A stretch of 64,000 nucleotides of DNA from Eubacteriaceae bacterium (GCA_009782515.1 WRIY01000004.1:1-64000); one strand, 5' to 3'. Positions 31,101 through 41,731 are shown, counted from the stretch's first letter. The notes: generated by a model from the letters alone, not told the origin. Program-made: numbers and translations.

Positions 31101-33713
31101 TTGAACCCACAAAAATTTACGCAAAGAAGCCTTGAAGCGATTCAAGATGCCCAAACAGCCGCATTGGCTGCAAGCCATGCGCAACTAGAGCAGCAGCATA
31201 TAATATGCGCACTTGCTGCGCAGGAAAACGGCTTTGTGCCACTAGTTTTAGAGAAATGCGGAGTAGACAGCGCCGCTTTTGCAATAGCTGCCAAACAGGC
31301 CCAAAACTCTGTGCCAAAGCTGAGCGGCCCCGGCAGGCCGGCAGGCCTGTACGTATCAGCCCAGGCAGAGCGCTCGCTTGCTTCAGCAGAGATCGAAGCC
31401 TCCAATATGAAAGACGAATTCGTGTCAGTCGAGCATATACTGCTTGCACTGCTTGATCACCCAAACCAGCCGCTTGCCAAGCTTTTTGCCCAATTTGAGC
31501 TGACAAGGGCCAAAGCTATGTCTGCAATACTCTCGCTGAGGGGCACTTCCCGCGCTGCAAGCGACAACCCCGAGGGCACTTATGCCGCTCTTGAAAGGTA
31601 TGGAATTGATCTTGTCAGCCAAGCCCGCCTTCAGCAGCTGGATCCGGTAATCGGTCGGGACGAGGAGATACGAAATGCCATTCGCATTCTTTCCCGCAAA
31701 ACCAAGAACAACCCTGTACTCATCGGAGAGCCCGGGGTTGGGAAAACAGCTATTGTTGAGGGCCTGGCACAGCGCATAGTGAGGGGCGATGTGCCCTCAT
31801 CGCTTAAAGACAAATCAATATTCGCCCTTGACATTGGCTTGCTGGTAGCCGGAGCCAAATACCGGGGGGAATTTGAAGAGCGCCTGAACGCTGTGCTTTC
31901 AGAGATAAAGCAAAGCTCCGGCCAGATTCTGCTGTTTATCGACGAGCTGCACAATATAGTAGGCGCAGGCAGGGCAGAAGGCTCAATGGATGCCGGAAAC
32001 ATCCTCAAGCCAATGCTTGCAAGAGGCGAGCTTCACTGCATCGGCGCTACAACTTATGATGAGTACAGAAACTATATCGAAAAAGACGCTGCGCTTGAAA
32101 GGCGCTTTCAGCCTGTTATGGTCAGCGAGCCAAGTGTAGAGGATACAATATCAATCCTTAGGGGAATTAAGGAAAGGTATGAGGTTTTCCATGGCGTCAA
32201 GATTCAGGACCAGGCAATTATAGCCGCTGCAAAGCTTTCAGACCGCTACATAGGCGATCGCTTTTTGCCTGACAAGGCAATAGACCTTATCGACGAAGCC
32301 TGCGCAATGATCAGAACAGAAATGGAGTCAATGCCCCAGGAGATAGACTCTATTGGCAGGAAGGTAATGCAGCTGGAGATTGAGCAGGCTGCGCTGGAAA
32401 ATGAAAGCGACCCTGTAACTGCCGAGAAGCTCAAGGGCCTTCAAAAGCAGCTTGCAGGCTACCGCGAAGAATACGCTGTCATGAAGGCGAAATGGGAATC
32501 AGAAAAAGGCGCTGTTGGAAAAGTACAAAAGCTCCGCGAAGACATTGAAAAGGCAAACTCTGACATACAGATAGCTGAGAGGGACTATGACTTAAGCGAA
32601 GCCGCCAGGCTAAAGTATGGCCTTTTGCCGGAGCTGGAAGCCACCCTCAAAGACGAGGAAGCCGCTTTGGAAAAACTGCTCAAAAGCGACAGCCTGATAA
32701 AAGACACTATCACTGAAGACGAAATAGCGCGCATAATCTCGCGCTGGACAGGCATCCCTGCTGCCAGGCTTATTGAAAGCGAAAGGGAAAAGCTGCTTTC
32801 CCTGGGCAATCAGATACATAGGAGGCTTGTAGGCCAGGACGAAGCGGTTACCAAGGTCAGCGAGGCTATATTGCGCTCAAGGGCCGGCATTCGCGATGAG
32901 GGGCGGCCCATAGGATCGTTTATGTTCCTTGGCCCTACCGGGGTAGGAAAGACAGAGCTTGCCAAAGCGCTGGCAGAGTGCCTGTTTGACGATGAAAAGC
33001 ACATGGTGCGAATAGATATGAGCGAATACATGGAGCGCCACTCTGTCTCGCGCCTTATCGGCGCGCCTCCGGGCTATATCGGGTATGACGAAGGCGGCCA
33101 GCTCACTGAGGCAGTAAGGAGAAGGCCCTACAGCGTCGTGCTCTTTGATGAGATCGAAAAAGCGCATAACGACGTATACAGCCTGCTTTTGCAGGTGCTT
33201 GACGACGGGCGCCTGACTGACTCCCAGGGAAGGACAGTGAGCTTTAGGAATGCGATAATAATTTTGTCGTCAAACCTTGGATCTGAATACCTTCTGGGCG
33301 GGCTGACGCTGGAAGCTGAGGCAGCAGTGAGCAACCTGCTTCACAGCGAATTCAGGCCTGAGTTTCTGAACCGCCTTGATGAAATAGTCCTGTTCACATC
33401 GCTTGGCAAAGAGGAAATCAACCGCATAATTGATCTTGAAACTGCCAGGCTGAGAAAGCGGGTTGAAGATCGGCAGCTGGACATTTACATAAGCGATTCC
33501 GCAAGGCGCCACATTCTGGAAAACGGGTATGACCCTGTATTTGGCGCAAGGCCCCTCAAGCGCTTTATGCAGCGCTATATTGAGACGCCTATTGCGCGGC
33601 TGCTTGTTTCTGAGGATGTTAAGCCAAATACAACGATAGAAATCGAGTATTCGCCTGAGAGCGGAATCACAGCAGCCATCAGGGAAAACTCAGGCATTTC
33701 ATTTGAAGAGTAA
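31101..33713 (+). CDS. clpB: ATP-dependent chaperone ClpB
   Basis: An 870-residue Hsp100 disaggregase. It has N-terminal Clp repeats (1-150), AAA+ module 1 with Walker A GEPGVGKT (209-216) and LLFIDELHN (about 277-285), a coiled-coil middle domain (about 408-530), and AAA+ module 2 with Walker A GPTGVGKT (611-618). It dissolves protein aggregates with DnaK. The start is TTG 31101, preceded by GAAAGGA and giving the standard MNPQKFT N-terminus; an upstream in-frame ATG at 31062 lies in the CIRCE operator and is rejected. No dnaK or groEL is nearby. Confidence 0.96.
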   Translation: MNPQKFTQRSLEAIQDAQTAALAASHAQLEQQHIICALAAQENGFVPLVLEKCGVDSAAFAIAAKQAQNSVPKLSGPGRPAGLYVSAQAERSLASAEIEASNMKDEFVSVEHILLALLDHPNQPLAKLFAQFELTRAKAMSAILSLRGTSRAASDNPEGTYAALERYGIDLVSQARLQQLDPVIGRDEEIRNAIRILSRKTKNNPVLIGEPGVGKTAIVEGLAQRIVRGDVPSSLKDKSIFALDIGLLVAGAKYRGEFEERLNAVLSEIKQSSGQILLFIDELHNIVGAGRAEGSMDAGNILKPMLARGELHCIGATTYDEYRNYIEKDAALERRFQPVMVSEPSVEDTISILRGIKERYEVFHGVKIQDQAIIAAAKLSDRYIGDRFLPDKAIDLIDEACAMIRTEMESMPQEIDSIGRKVMQLEIEQAALENESDPVTAEKLKGLQKQLAGYREEYAVMKAKWESEKGAVGKVQKLREDIEKANSDIQIAERDYDLSEAARLKYGLLPELEATLKDEEAALEKLLKSDSLIKDTITEDEIARIISRWTGIPAARLIESEREKLLSLGNQIHRRLVGQDEAVTKVSEAILRSRAGIRDEGRPIGSFMFLGPTGVGKTELAKALAECLFDDEKHMVRIDMSEYMERHSVSRLIGAPPGYIGYDEGGQLTEAVRRRPYSVVLFDEIEKAHNDVYSLLLQVLDDGRLTDSQGRTVSFRNAIIILSSNLGSEYLLGGLTLEAEAAVSNLLHSEFRPEFLNRLDEIVLFTSLGKEEINRIIDLETARLRKRVEDRQLDIYISDSARRHILENGYDPVFGARPLKRFMQRYIETPIARLLVSEDVKPNTTIEIEYSPESGITAAIRENSGISFEE

Positions 33714-33817
33714 ATGGGCGCTTTCCCGACATGCGCAATAGCGATAAAGCATTGCTGCAATCGCATGGCGTGATTATAATTAATTTGGCCCGGCAAAATT
33801 TTCAAAGCAGGATTACT

Positions 33818-34336
33818 ATGGCTAAAACCCAAAAACTTGCAGGTAGCTCTCTAATGCTGGCAGCGATAATTGTACTCTCGGCAATCGAAAATTCGTTTCC
33901 GCCAGTCCCGTTTGCCCCTCCGGGCGCAAGGCTGGGCCTTAGCAACGTTTTGCTGATGTACAGCCTGTTTTTTGTCGGCAAGCGCTATGCAGCGTCGCTT
34001 GCGCTGCTTAAGGCAGCGTTTGCCTTTATTGCAAGAGGGCCGACAGCCGGCATTATGAGCGCAGCAGGCGGAATGCTAAGCATTGGCCTTATGGCTTTGA
34101 GCCTTGCAGCTTCAAAGGGCAGCGCTTCTTATTTGGCTGTTTCCATTATCGGGGCTGTTTCCCATAATATTGGCCAGATGGCTGTGGCAAGCATTATCTC
34201 AGGCACAAACCTCATCGTTTTTTACCTGCCCCAGATAATAATTGCCGGCTCTGCCTTCGGGTTTTGCACTGCCGTGCTGCTGGCTCGAACAGCGCCATAT
34301 TTTGAGAATGTTCGCAGCAGGGGTGAACGCCTGTGA
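33818..34336 (+). CDS. Gx transporter / HepI-like membrane protein
   Basis: A 172-residue membrane protein of the PF07456 family, often named heptaprenyl diphosphate synthase component I or Gx transporter. It has about five hydrophobic segments and the family sequence PPGARLGLSNV (about 39-49) followed by GPTAGIMSAAGG (about 75-86). The ATG at 33818 has an AGGA box and begins MAKTQK; the frame extends further upstream without a ribosome binding site. Its stop overlaps the apbE start, and such genes commonly neighbour apbE and FMN-binding protein genes in redox loci. The transported substrate is unproven. Confidence 0.85.
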   Translation: MAKTQKLAGSSLMLAAIIVLSAIENSFPPVPFAPPGARLGLSNVLLMYSLFFVGKRYAASLALLKAAFAFIARGPTAGIMSAAGGMLSIGLMALSLAASKGSASYLAVSIIGAVSHNIGQMAVASIISGTNLIVFYLPQIIIAGSAFGFCTAVLLARTAPYFENVRSRGERL

Positions 34337-35352
34337 AGCGCGCAATTGTTCTGGCTATAGCCGCCTTGTGCATAATATGCGCCTCATGCAGCGAAACCCT
34401 GCAAAAAAGCCAGTCGATCTTTTATGGAATGTTTGATACGCAGATAACTGTAACCGCGTATACGAAAACCGAGAATGAATTCAGCAGGCTGTTAAAAATA
34501 TTCTCCTACGAGATGGGATGGCTTAATGATGATTTCAATATCTACGAGTCCAAAAGCGGCAAGGGCATTAAGACAATAAATGCCTCAGCTGGAATCGCAC
34601 CGGTAAAAGCAAGCGATGAAGTACTTGAGCTGTTGGCTTTTGGCCTTATGGCATACGAAGCTTCGCATGGCGCAATCAACATGGCAATAGGCCCTGTTAC
34701 TGCGCTCTGGCATGATGCCAGGCAGGCAGCAGGCAATGATCAGCCTGTACAAATCCCCAGCCAGGAAGCTTTATCGCAAGCTGCCGCCCTTACCGATCTC
34801 GGCTTTCTAAAGATAGAGGGAGACATGGTTTTCCTAGAAAAAGCTGGCATGAGCCTTGATGTTGGCGCCATCGCAAAGGGCTATGCAGTCCAAAAAGTGG
34901 CAGAAAAGCTAATTGATGAAGGCTTCGACTGCTTTCTTATCGATGCAGGCGGAAATGTCATGGCAGTCGGGGCACCGCCTAATGGCCTTTGGAAAATTGC
35001 GCTGCGCAACCCTGATCTAAAAAGCTCTGAGCCTTTTTATGACATTTTGAACGTTTCTGGCGTCGCTTGCGTAACAAGCGGAAATTATGAGCGCCAATTT
35101 GAAGCCGGCGGGTTCTGGTATGGCCATATAATAGATCCCGATACGCTGCAGCCAGCCCAGACATATGCCAGCACAACAGTGATATGCGAGTCTTCAGCGG
35201 ATGCTGATTTTCTTTCAACTGCGCTTTTCATATTGCCTATAAATGAAGGCAAAGCGCTTGCTAGCCTTTATAATGCCCAGGCTATCTGGATTATGCCTGA
35301 TGGGTCGTGCGAAACTACGGATGGCTATTCAGCCATGAGCGAAAACTATTAA
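34333..35352 (+). CDS. apbE: FAD:protein FMN transferase (lipoprotein)
   Basis: A 339-residue ApbE-family enzyme. Exported as a lipoprotein (ICASC, C19), it uses FAD to attach FMN covalently to Thr in D-x-[SG]-[GA]-AT motifs of FMN-binding domains. Typical segments are FYGMFDTQITVTAY (about 31-44), LDVGAIAKGYAVQK (about 176-189), FLIDAGGNVMAVG (about 200-212) and HIIDPDT (about 275-281). The start is GTG 34333, overlapping the Gx gene by 4 nt. The proteins at 3805 and 7840 are probable substrates within this window. Confidence 0.93.
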   Translation: MKRAIVLAIAALCIICASCSETLQKSQSIFYGMFDTQITVTAYTKTENEFSRLLKIFSYEMGWLNDDFNIYESKSGKGIKTINASAGIAPVKASDEVLELLAFGLMAYEASHGAINMAIGPVTALWHDARQAAGNDQPVQIPSQEALSQAAALTDLGFLKIEGDMVFLEKAGMSLDVGAIAKGYAVQKVAEKLIDEGFDCFLIDAGGNVMAVGAPPNGLWKIALRNPDLKSSEPFYDILNVSGVACVTSGNYERQFEAGGFWYGHIIDPDTLQPAQTYASTTVICESSADADFLSTALFILPINEGKALASLYNAQAIWIMPDGSCETTDGYSAMSENY

Positions 35353-35530
35353 AGAGGAAATTATTTTTGTCCATTTCAGCATATGCTGCAATGGCGATTC
35401 GTAACAAAACCGATTGACTTTTGATCTATTATGATGTAAATGTTGTATCAGAAGATTAAATATCGATTTTTCTATTTAAATGCTTTCTTAATATTCATAT
35501 CTTGGGAAAGCTCTGGAATGGAGGGCTTTA
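35353..35530 (+). promoter_or_regulatory. Upstream region of the opp operon
   Basis: An AT-rich stretch with TTGACT near 35413-35418, but only weak -10 candidates 17 nt later (TAAATG). It ends in a GGAGG box before the TTG start of oppB. Confidence 0.35.
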
Positions 35531-36457
35531 TTGGATACAAAAATGCTTGCTTACATTGCTAAGAGGCTGCTTTTTTCTGTTTTTACTTTATTCTTAATTG
35601 TTACAATAACATTTTTTTTAATGCACGCAATACCTTCAAGCCCCTTTATTGGAGGAAAAGCTCTAACTCCGACAGTCATGAAACAGCTTGAAATGAAATT
35701 TGGCCTGGATAAGCCGCTTGGAGAACAGTACATTATATACCTAAAAAATACAGCCCGCTTAGACTTTGGAATGTCAACATTCCATAAAGGCAGGAAGGTA
35801 ATTGATCTCATTACAATTACTTTTAAGGTGTCAGCAAAGATTGGATTGATCGCAGCAGCAATTGCCCTGGCAAGCGGAATCTTGCTCGGCTCCCTGGCTG
35901 CCCTAAAAAAAGATACAATTGTTGACAGGCTCATAATCGTTCTAACCACTGCCTTAGTTTCACTGCCAAATTTTCTTGTAGCCATAATGATGCTATGGGT
36001 CTTTTCTGTGATGCTGCATTGGCTTCCCCCGAGAGCCGGCGCTCCCGGTGGCCTTGTAATGCCGATCGTGTCGCTTGCGCTTTACCCGGCAGCGTATGTA
36101 ACCCGCCTTATGCGATCATCTGTGCTCGATGTGCTCACACAAGACTACATCAGGACAGCGTCAGCCAAGGGGCTTAGCACATCAAAAGTTCTGCTTAAGC
36201 ATGCTGTTAAGAATGCAATAATACCCATAATTACATACGCAGGCCCGATGATTGCCTACATCACCACTGGAAGCTTCGTTGTCGAGCAAATATTTAGCAT
36301 TGGCGGCCTTGGCAACTTTTTCGTTCGAGCCATTCAAAATTCAGACTATACAATGATCATGGGTTCCACAATATATCTTTCGATAGTAATGCTGTCAATG
36401 ACGCTGTTATGCGACATTTTATATAAGGTTGTCGACAAGCGCATAGACTTTTCGTGA
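35531..36457 (+). CDS. oppB: Oligopeptide ABC transporter permease OppB
   Basis: A 308-residue permease of the OppB/DppB family with six membrane segments. The N-terminal segment (MLAYIAKRLLFSVFTLF) and the EAA-type loop DYIRTASAKGLSTSKVLLKHAVKNA (about 197-221) are typical. The start is TTG 35531, preceded by GGAGGGC at good spacing; ATG 35543 is an in-frame alternative. It is the first gene of a five-gene oppBCDFA operon that imports peptides. Confidence 0.92.
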   Translation: MDTKMLAYIAKRLLFSVFTLFLIVTITFFLMHAIPSSPFIGGKALTPTVMKQLEMKFGLDKPLGEQYIIYLKNTARLDFGMSTFHKGRKVIDLITITFKVSAKIGLIAAAIALASGILLGSLAALKKDTIVDRLIIVLTTALVSLPNFLVAIMMLWVFSVMLHWLPPRAGAPGGLVMPIVSLALYPAAYVTRLMRSSVLDVLTQDYIRTASAKGLSTSKVLLKHAVKNAIIPIITYAGPMIAYITTGSFVVEQIFSIGGLGNFFVRAIQNSDYTMIMGSTIYLSIVMLSMTLLCDILYKVVDKRIDFS

Positions 36458-36466
36458 AGGGAAACT

Positions 36467-37537
36467 ATGGAAAACTCAAATAATACCCAAAAAGCAACGC
36501 TGCATACCGATCTAAGCATGTTTGAGCTAGCAACGGATGAAGAAAAAGCGCAGTCAGTTCTATTAAGGGAGAGCACAACGTTTTTTAAAGACGGGATGCG
36601 AAGGTTTATTGGCAACAAGGTTTCAATTACCGCGCTTATAGTTTTTGCTGCAATAGCGCTCATTGCAATAATTGTGCCTGTCTTCTACCCGTATGACTAT
36701 GAAACCACGAGTGCAAGCGCAAAAAGTATTTCATCTATTTATACTAAACCTATGGAGTATTCAAAACGCGAGCAGGAAGCAATAAACGCCGGCATAAAAG
36801 TATTTCCGCATATTTTTGGAACAGACGAGCTCGGGCGCGACTATGCCGCAAGAGTAATATACGGAACAAGAATCTCGCTTATGGTTGGAGCAGTAGCAGC
36901 TTTTATTGTTGTTGTTATTGGAATTATTTACGGATCTATATCCGGATACTTAGGCGGAAGGGCTGATCTTTTCATGATGAGGATTGTAGATGTTGTCTAC
37001 TCCCTTCCTGACATGCTGGTAATAATCCTTCTCAGCGTTAGCTTGAAAGACATCATTTTAAACGGCAAGCTGGCAGGCACATGGGTTACAAAGTTTGGGC
37101 CAGGCCTGGTCAGTATTTTTATAGTCTTTGGTTTGCTTTATTGGGTCGGAATGGCAAGGCTGGTAAGAGGCCAGGTGCTGGCACTAAAAGAAAGGGAATT
37201 TGTGCTTGCAGCAAGGGCTTTTGGTGCAAAGCCTATGTGGATAATACGAAAGCATATGATACCAAACAGCCTATCTGTAATCTTTATTTCTGCTGCTCTC
37301 CAAGTTCCCTCTGCAATATTTACAGAAAGCTTTTTAAGCTTTTTGGGCCTTGGAGTAGCAATTCCAATGCCAAGCCTTGGCTCTCTGGCATCAAGCTCTC
37401 TGGGGCAGATCGCAGCGCGCCCATACATGATTGTAATACCGGCAACTGCTATCTTTGGAATAATACTTACCCTAAATCTTGTCGGCAATGGCCTAAGGGA
37501 TGCATTTGACCCGACGCAAAGGGAAGGTGGCAGGTAA
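36467..37537 (+). CDS. oppC: Oligopeptide ABC transporter permease OppC
   Basis: A 356-residue OppC/DppC-type permease, with a cytoplasmic N-terminal arm of about 45 residues before the first membrane segment. It contains HIFGTDELGRDYAARVIYGTR (about 116-136) and the docking loop EFVLAARAFGAKPMWIIRKHMIPN (about 244-267), typical of this family. It forms a heterodimer with OppB. Its stop overlaps the oppD start by 1 nt. Confidence 0.93.
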   Translation: MENSNNTQKATLHTDLSMFELATDEEKAQSVLLRESTTFFKDGMRRFIGNKVSITALIVFAAIALIAIIVPVFYPYDYETTSASAKSISSIYTKPMEYSKREQEAINAGIKVFPHIFGTDELGRDYAARVIYGTRISLMVGAVAAFIVVVIGIIYGSISGYLGGRADLFMMRIVDVVYSLPDMLVIILLSVSLKDIILNGKLAGTWVTKFGPGLVSIFIVFGLLYWVGMARLVRGQVLALKEREFVLAARAFGAKPMWIIRKHMIPNSLSVIFISAALQVPSAIFTESFLSFLGLGVAIPMPSLGSLASSSLGQIAARPYMIVIPATAIFGIILTLNLVGNGLRDAFDPTQREGGR

Positions 37538-38523
37538 TGGATAGCATTTTACTAAAAGTTGAAAACCTTCAAACATCCTTTCTTGTAAAGTCTGGAGAAG
37601 TGAAGGCTGCCAATGAAATCTCATTCACACTAAAAAAAGGCGAGGCCTTGGGCATAGTTGGAGAGTCAGGCTCAGGCAAAAGCGTCACAGCTTATTCAAT
37701 TCTGCAGATTCTCCAAAACCCCGGCAAAATAGTTGGAGGCAGCATTGCCCTTAACGGGCAGGAGCTTGTCAACTCAGGCGAATCTGTAATGTCACGCATA
37801 CGCGGCAATAAGATCAGCATGATCTTTCAAGATCCAATGACAAGCCTGAACCCTGTCTTTACTGTCGGCAACCAGCTTACTGAGGCAATTATGCTTCATA
37901 CAAAGCGACGAAAAGCACAGGCCAGAGAGCGCTCAGTTGAGCTTTTGCGCCTTGTTGGGATAAATGAGCCCAAAAGAAGGGTTAAGCAATACCCTCATGA
38001 GCTCTCAGGCGGCATGCGCCAAAGGGCGATGATCGCAATGGCGATAGCTTGCGAGCCGGATATTTTAATTGCCGACGAGCCAACCACCGCGCTTGATGTC
38101 ACAGTGCAGGCGCAAATACTGGAGCTCATGAAAAGCCTTCAAGAACAGCTTGGAATGGCGATAATAATGATCACCCATGACCTTGGCGTCATAGCCGGCA
38201 TGTGCGAGCGGGTAATCGTGATGTATGCAGGCAGAATTGTTGAAAGCGGCACAGTCGATGAGATTTTTTATGCTCCGGCGCATGAATACACCAAAGGGCT
38301 CCTAAAGTCAATCCCAAGCATCAGTGATGAAAGGCAGCGGCTCATCCCGATAGCAGGATCACCGGTTGACATGCTTAGCCTGCCGAAAGGCTGCGCTTTT
38401 GCCCCCAGATGTGATTGCGCAATGAAAATTTGCCTGGCCAGCCAGCCTGCACAGAGCCGTATAAGCGAAACCCACAGCGCGAGCTGCTGGATGAATGAGA
38501 AAGGAAGGCTTGAAAATGCCTAA
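37537..38523 (+). CDS. oppD: Oligopeptide ABC transporter ATPase OppD
   Basis: A 328-residue ATPase with Walker A GESGSGKS (about 41-48), signature LSGGMRQR (about 158-165) and Walker [13 protein letters not shown] (about 178-189). The C-terminal Cys-containing oligopeptide/dipeptide extension ([14 protein letters not shown], about 288-301), which in some relatives holds an iron-sulfur cluster, is present. It overlaps the oppF start by 8 nt. Confidence 0.94.
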   Translation: MDSILLKVENLQTSFLVKSGEVKAANEISFTLKKGEALGIVGESGSGKSVTAYSILQILQNPGKIVGGSIALNGQELVNSGESVMSRIRGNKISMIFQDPMTSLNPVFTVGNQLTEAIMLHTKRRKAQARERSVELLRLVGINEPKRRVKQYPHELSGGMRQRAMIAMAIACEPDILIADEPTTALDVTVQAQILELMKSLQEQLGMAIIMITHDLGVIAGMCERVIVMYAGRIVESGTVDEIFYAPAHEYTKGLLKSIPSISDERQRLIPIAGSPVDMLSLPKGCAFAPRCDCAMKICLASQPAQSRISETHSASCWMNEKGRLENA

Positions 38524-39487
38524 CTCTGAGCCTTTGCTCAAGGTCAATGGCCTTAAGCAGCACTTTAAAATAAATACAGGCTTGTTTCGCTCAACGCTCC
38601 TGAAAGCTGTTGATGGCATAACTTTTGACATCGCCAGAGGGGAGACGCTTGGGCTTGTTGGCGAATCAGGCTGCGGAAAAACCACTGCAGGCAGAACAAT
38701 CCTTCATTTGTATAGGCCAACAGCAGGCGAAGTTATATTTGACGGCGTAAGAATTGATACACCCCAGAAAGTAATGGACATGCGCTCAAAAGCGCAAATG
38801 GTCTTTCAGGACCCCTATTCATCCCTTGATCCAAGGATGACTGTGCAGGACACTATCAGAGAGCCGCTTGACATTCAAAAGACGTACCCAACAAGAAAAG
38901 AAAGAGATGATCGCGTAAAGGAGCTGATGGCAGCAGTCGAGCTCTCAAGCGAGCAGGCAACACGCTATCCCCATGAATTCTCAGGCGGGCAGCGCCAGAG
39001 AATAGGAATAGCAAGAGCCCTTGCTGTAAATCCAACGTTCATTGTCTGCGATGAGCCTGTATCAGCCCTTGATGTTTCAATCCAGGCCCAAATAATAAAC
39101 ATGTTTGAAGATTTGCAGGAAACATATAGCCTTACGTATCTGTTTATTGCACATGACCTGTCTATCGTCAAACATATATCAAAGCGCATAGCTGTTATGT
39201 ACCTCGGAAAAATTATTGAGCTGGCTACATCTGGCGAGCTCTACAAAATGCCTCTCCACCCTTACACAAAGTCACTTTTGTCAGCTGTGCCGATAGTAGA
39301 CCCAAATGCAGAAAAACAGCGCAAAAGGATCGTACTGGAAGGTGATGTGCCAAGCCCGATAAACATGCCTGAAGGCTGCTCTTTTCAAAGCCGCTGCCCG
39401 ATTTGCACGGATCGCTGCAGGCAGGAAGAGCCTGATCTTAGGGAAATGTCAGATGGGCATTATTGTGCTTGCTGGAATGTGCAATGA
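38516..39487 (+). CDS. oppF: Oligopeptide ABC transporter ATPase OppF
   Basis: A 323-residue ATPase partner of OppD. Walker A GESGCGKT (about 51-58), signature FSGGQRQR (about 158-165) and Walker B IVCDEPVSALD are present, as is the C-terminal Cys motif CSFQSRCPICTDRC. ATG 38516 was chosen for its AAAGGAAGG box 8 nt upstream and conventional N-terminus; the open frame begins seven codons earlier. Confidence 0.94.
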   Translation: MPNSEPLLKVNGLKQHFKINTGLFRSTLLKAVDGITFDIARGETLGLVGESGCGKTTAGRTILHLYRPTAGEVIFDGVRIDTPQKVMDMRSKAQMVFQDPYSSLDPRMTVQDTIREPLDIQKTYPTRKERDDRVKELMAAVELSSEQATRYPHEFSGGQRQRIGIARALAVNPTFIVCDEPVSALDVSIQAQIINMFEDLQETYSLTYLFIAHDLSIVKHISKRIAVMYLGKIIELATSGELYKMPLHPYTKSLLSAVPIVDPNAEKQRKRIVLEGDVPSPINMPEGCSFQSRCPICTDRCRQEEPDLREMSDGHYCACWNVQ

Positions 39488-39568
39488 ATTATAGATTCAT
39501 TGACATAAATTTTGGCTTTTGGTAAGATCACATTAATAAATGCTTAACAAATGTTAAGAGGAGGAAAT

Positions 39569-41353
39569 ATGAACAGAAAAAGGATTTTTGCCGCTTTAGC
39601 GGCAGCGATGCTGCTATTCAGCTTTGCTGCATGCACCGGCGGCGGAGGTGGCGGTGGCGGCAGCGTATCAAGCGGAGGCGACCAGGAAATTACTCTAACT
39701 TTGGGCTCAGATCCTAGAACGCTCGATCCGGCGCTTAGCTCCTCAGTCGATGGCGCTACATACCTGAACACTGTCTTCGAAGGCCTTTATTCCTATGAAG
39801 AAAGCGCGAGCGGCAAGCTTGTAATTGTGCCTGGCTGCGCTGAGGCGGTTGTTCAGCCAACAGAAATTGATGACGGCAAGTTTGAGTATGTCATAACGCT
39901 TAAAGAAGGGCTTTTGTGGTCTGATGGAGAGCCAATGAAAGCATCGGATTTTGTGTATGCCTGGAATAGGGCTGCCAATCCTGCAACAGAAGCAGACTAC
40001 CAGTATATCTTTGATGTTATCGACGGCTATGATGAGGAAAACCCAAATCTAAACATTGCAGCCGATGACGAAGCAAGAACCATAACGGTAGTTACATCAG
40101 CCTATATTGCCTACTTCGACCAGCTGATGGCATTTCCAACTTACTTCCCAGTTAGAAAAGACTTTGTTGAGGCAGACCCGGATGGATGGTCGCTCAGCCC
40201 TGAAACCTACATTACAAACGGGCCATTTAAGCTGGCAGAATACAGCATTGATGATCTTAGCCTTGTTTTTGTTAAAAATGATAACTATTGGGACAAAGAT
40301 GCTGTAAAGCTGAACAAGCTTACTTTTGGCCTAAGCGACCAGGATGACGCCAACTTTGCAGCATATGAAGAAGGAACCTATATAATGCTAGAGCCAGTTC
40401 CTGTCTCACAGCTCAAAATTCTCAAAGAAACAAGGCTGAATGTTGACTATTTTATAAGAGACTATATTGGGACGTATTTTATCGACTTTAATGTCAATGC
40501 CAGCCTGAAGCCGGGGCTTTCTACTGCAGGCACTGACGCTGCAGCTTGGGAAGGCTGGACACACGCCCAAAATGCAAAAACCAGGGAAGCGCTTTCCCTA
40601 ATCATTGACCGCGCCTACATTACTGACGAGGTGATCGGCGCTGGACAAGTGCCTGCAAATGGATTCATCCCTGCAGGAATGGCTGATGGCAACGGAAAAG
40701 ATTTTCGCTCGAATGCCCCTGAATGGTGGAGCGTGACTGATGTAGAAGGAAATAGGGCTAAGGCAATGGAAATCTTTGAAGAGCTTGGCTACACCCAAGA
40801 CGATGAGGGCAAGCTTACTAATTTCCCGACTTTCGTTTATTCAACAAATGACAATTCAGGAAATATTGCAATAGCTGAAGCAATCCAGAGCATGTGGAAA
40901 GATTTCGGCATCGAGGCAAGCATTGACAAAATGGAATGGGGTGTTTACCAAACAGCAATGACAAACGGAGACTTTACTCTTGGCAGAATGGGATGGATTG
41001 CCGACTATGACGATCCAATCAACTTCCTTGAAATATTCTCTACAGCTTCCGGCAACAACCACCCGCAGCTAGGCAGAAGCGGAAGCATTGGCCTTGGCTC
41101 TGTTTATGGGCCTGATGCAGACCAGACTTGGGATGAGTATTACCAAACAGACCTGTATAAAATAAAGACAGAGTCCGACATGGCAGCGCGCGCTGATGCG
41201 CTTTATGCTGCAGAAGCGAAGCTAATGGAAAGTATGCCTGTGGTTCCGATATATTTCTATACAAGGCCATCCCTGGCCAAGCCTGAGCTTAAGGGCGTTT
41301 TGTTTACACCGCTTGGCTTCACATTATTTAAAAATGGCTACGTAGAAAAGTAG
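39569..41353 (+). CDS. oppA: Oligopeptide-binding lipoprotein OppA
   Basis: A 594-residue extracytoplasmic solute-binding lipoprotein (SBP_bac_5 family). The lipobox FSFAAC puts the acylated cysteine at C21, followed by a run of eight Gly. The mature part begins ITLTLGSDPRTLDPALSS, the usual opening of peptide-binding OppA proteins, and shows LLWSDGEPMKASDFVYAWNR (about 116-135) and FFYTRPS-type ending. ATG 39569 has an AGGAGG box 5 nt upstream. It is the last gene of the operon and is followed by a terminator. Confidence 0.94.
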   Translation: MNRKRIFAALAAAMLLFSFAACTGGGGGGGGSVSSGGDQEITLTLGSDPRTLDPALSSSVDGATYLNTVFEGLYSYEESASGKLVIVPGCAEAVVQPTEIDDGKFEYVITLKEGLLWSDGEPMKASDFVYAWNRAANPATEADYQYIFDVIDGYDEENPNLNIAADDEARTITVVTSAYIAYFDQLMAFPTYFPVRKDFVEADPDGWSLSPETYITNGPFKLAEYSIDDLSLVFVKNDNYWDKDAVKLNKLTFGLSDQDDANFAAYEEGTYIMLEPVPVSQLKILKETRLNVDYFIRDYIGTYFIDFNVNASLKPGLSTAGTDAAAWEGWTHAQNAKTREALSLIIDRAYITDEVIGAGQVPANGFIPAGMADGNGKDFRSNAPEWWSVTDVEGNRAKAMEIFEELGYTQDDEGKLTNFPTFVYSTNDNSGNIAIAEAIQSMWKDFGIEASIDKMEWGVYQTAMTNGDFTLGRMGWIADYDDPINFLEIFSTASGNNHPQLGRSGSIGLGSVYGPDADQTWDEYYQTDLYKIKTESDMAARADALYAAEAKLMESMPVVPIYFYTRPSLAKPELKGVLFTPLGFTLFKNGYVEK

Positions 41354-41373
41354 GCATTTTTCAGCGCTAATCG

Positions 41374-41413
41374 GGCTGGCTTAAATCTTAATTGATTTAG
41401 CCGGCTCTTTTTT
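41374..41413 (+). terminator. Intrinsic terminator of the opp operon
   Basis: A 14-bp imperfect stem (41374-41387 with 41394-41407) around TTAATT is followed by six T, 20 nt after the oppA stop. Confidence 0.88.
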
Positions 41414-41696
41414 ATTACAGGCGTATTTGCTGCGTCTCCCATGGATTGGCATCTCTGCCCAAAACATGAAATGCCCAGCATTTCTGCGCTCTGCTTTTGG
41501 CAGGGCCGTCCCGATTAAAAATTTGCGTTGGCGCTTGCTGCAAGAGCGGCAGCGGGCTTGCTATTTATTAATTTATTATTAATTCCATTATTTCATCAGC
41601 CAAAGCAAAGAAGCGCGGCATATGCAAAAATCACCTTTTTATCGCATTGCCTCCATATTTTAAAACAAACCTTAAACGGCTTGATTAAAAAAAAGC
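41414..41696. other. Intergenic region between opp and the S10 operon
   Basis: About 280 bp without a supported gene. An open frame (41528-41869) crosses it and the ribosomal leader, but has no ribosome binding site and no recognisable product. Confidence 0.5.
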
Positions 41697-41725
41697 TTGC
41701 AATAGCCCCATTTGTAGGATACACT
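41697..41725 (+). promoter_or_regulatory. Promoter of the S10-spc-alpha supercluster
   Basis: TTGCAA (41697-41702), 17 nt, TACACT (41720-41725). It lies about 180 bp before rpsJ and is preceded by an A/T-rich segment that could act as an UP element. Confidence 0.8.
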
Positions 41726-41731
41726 ATTAAG

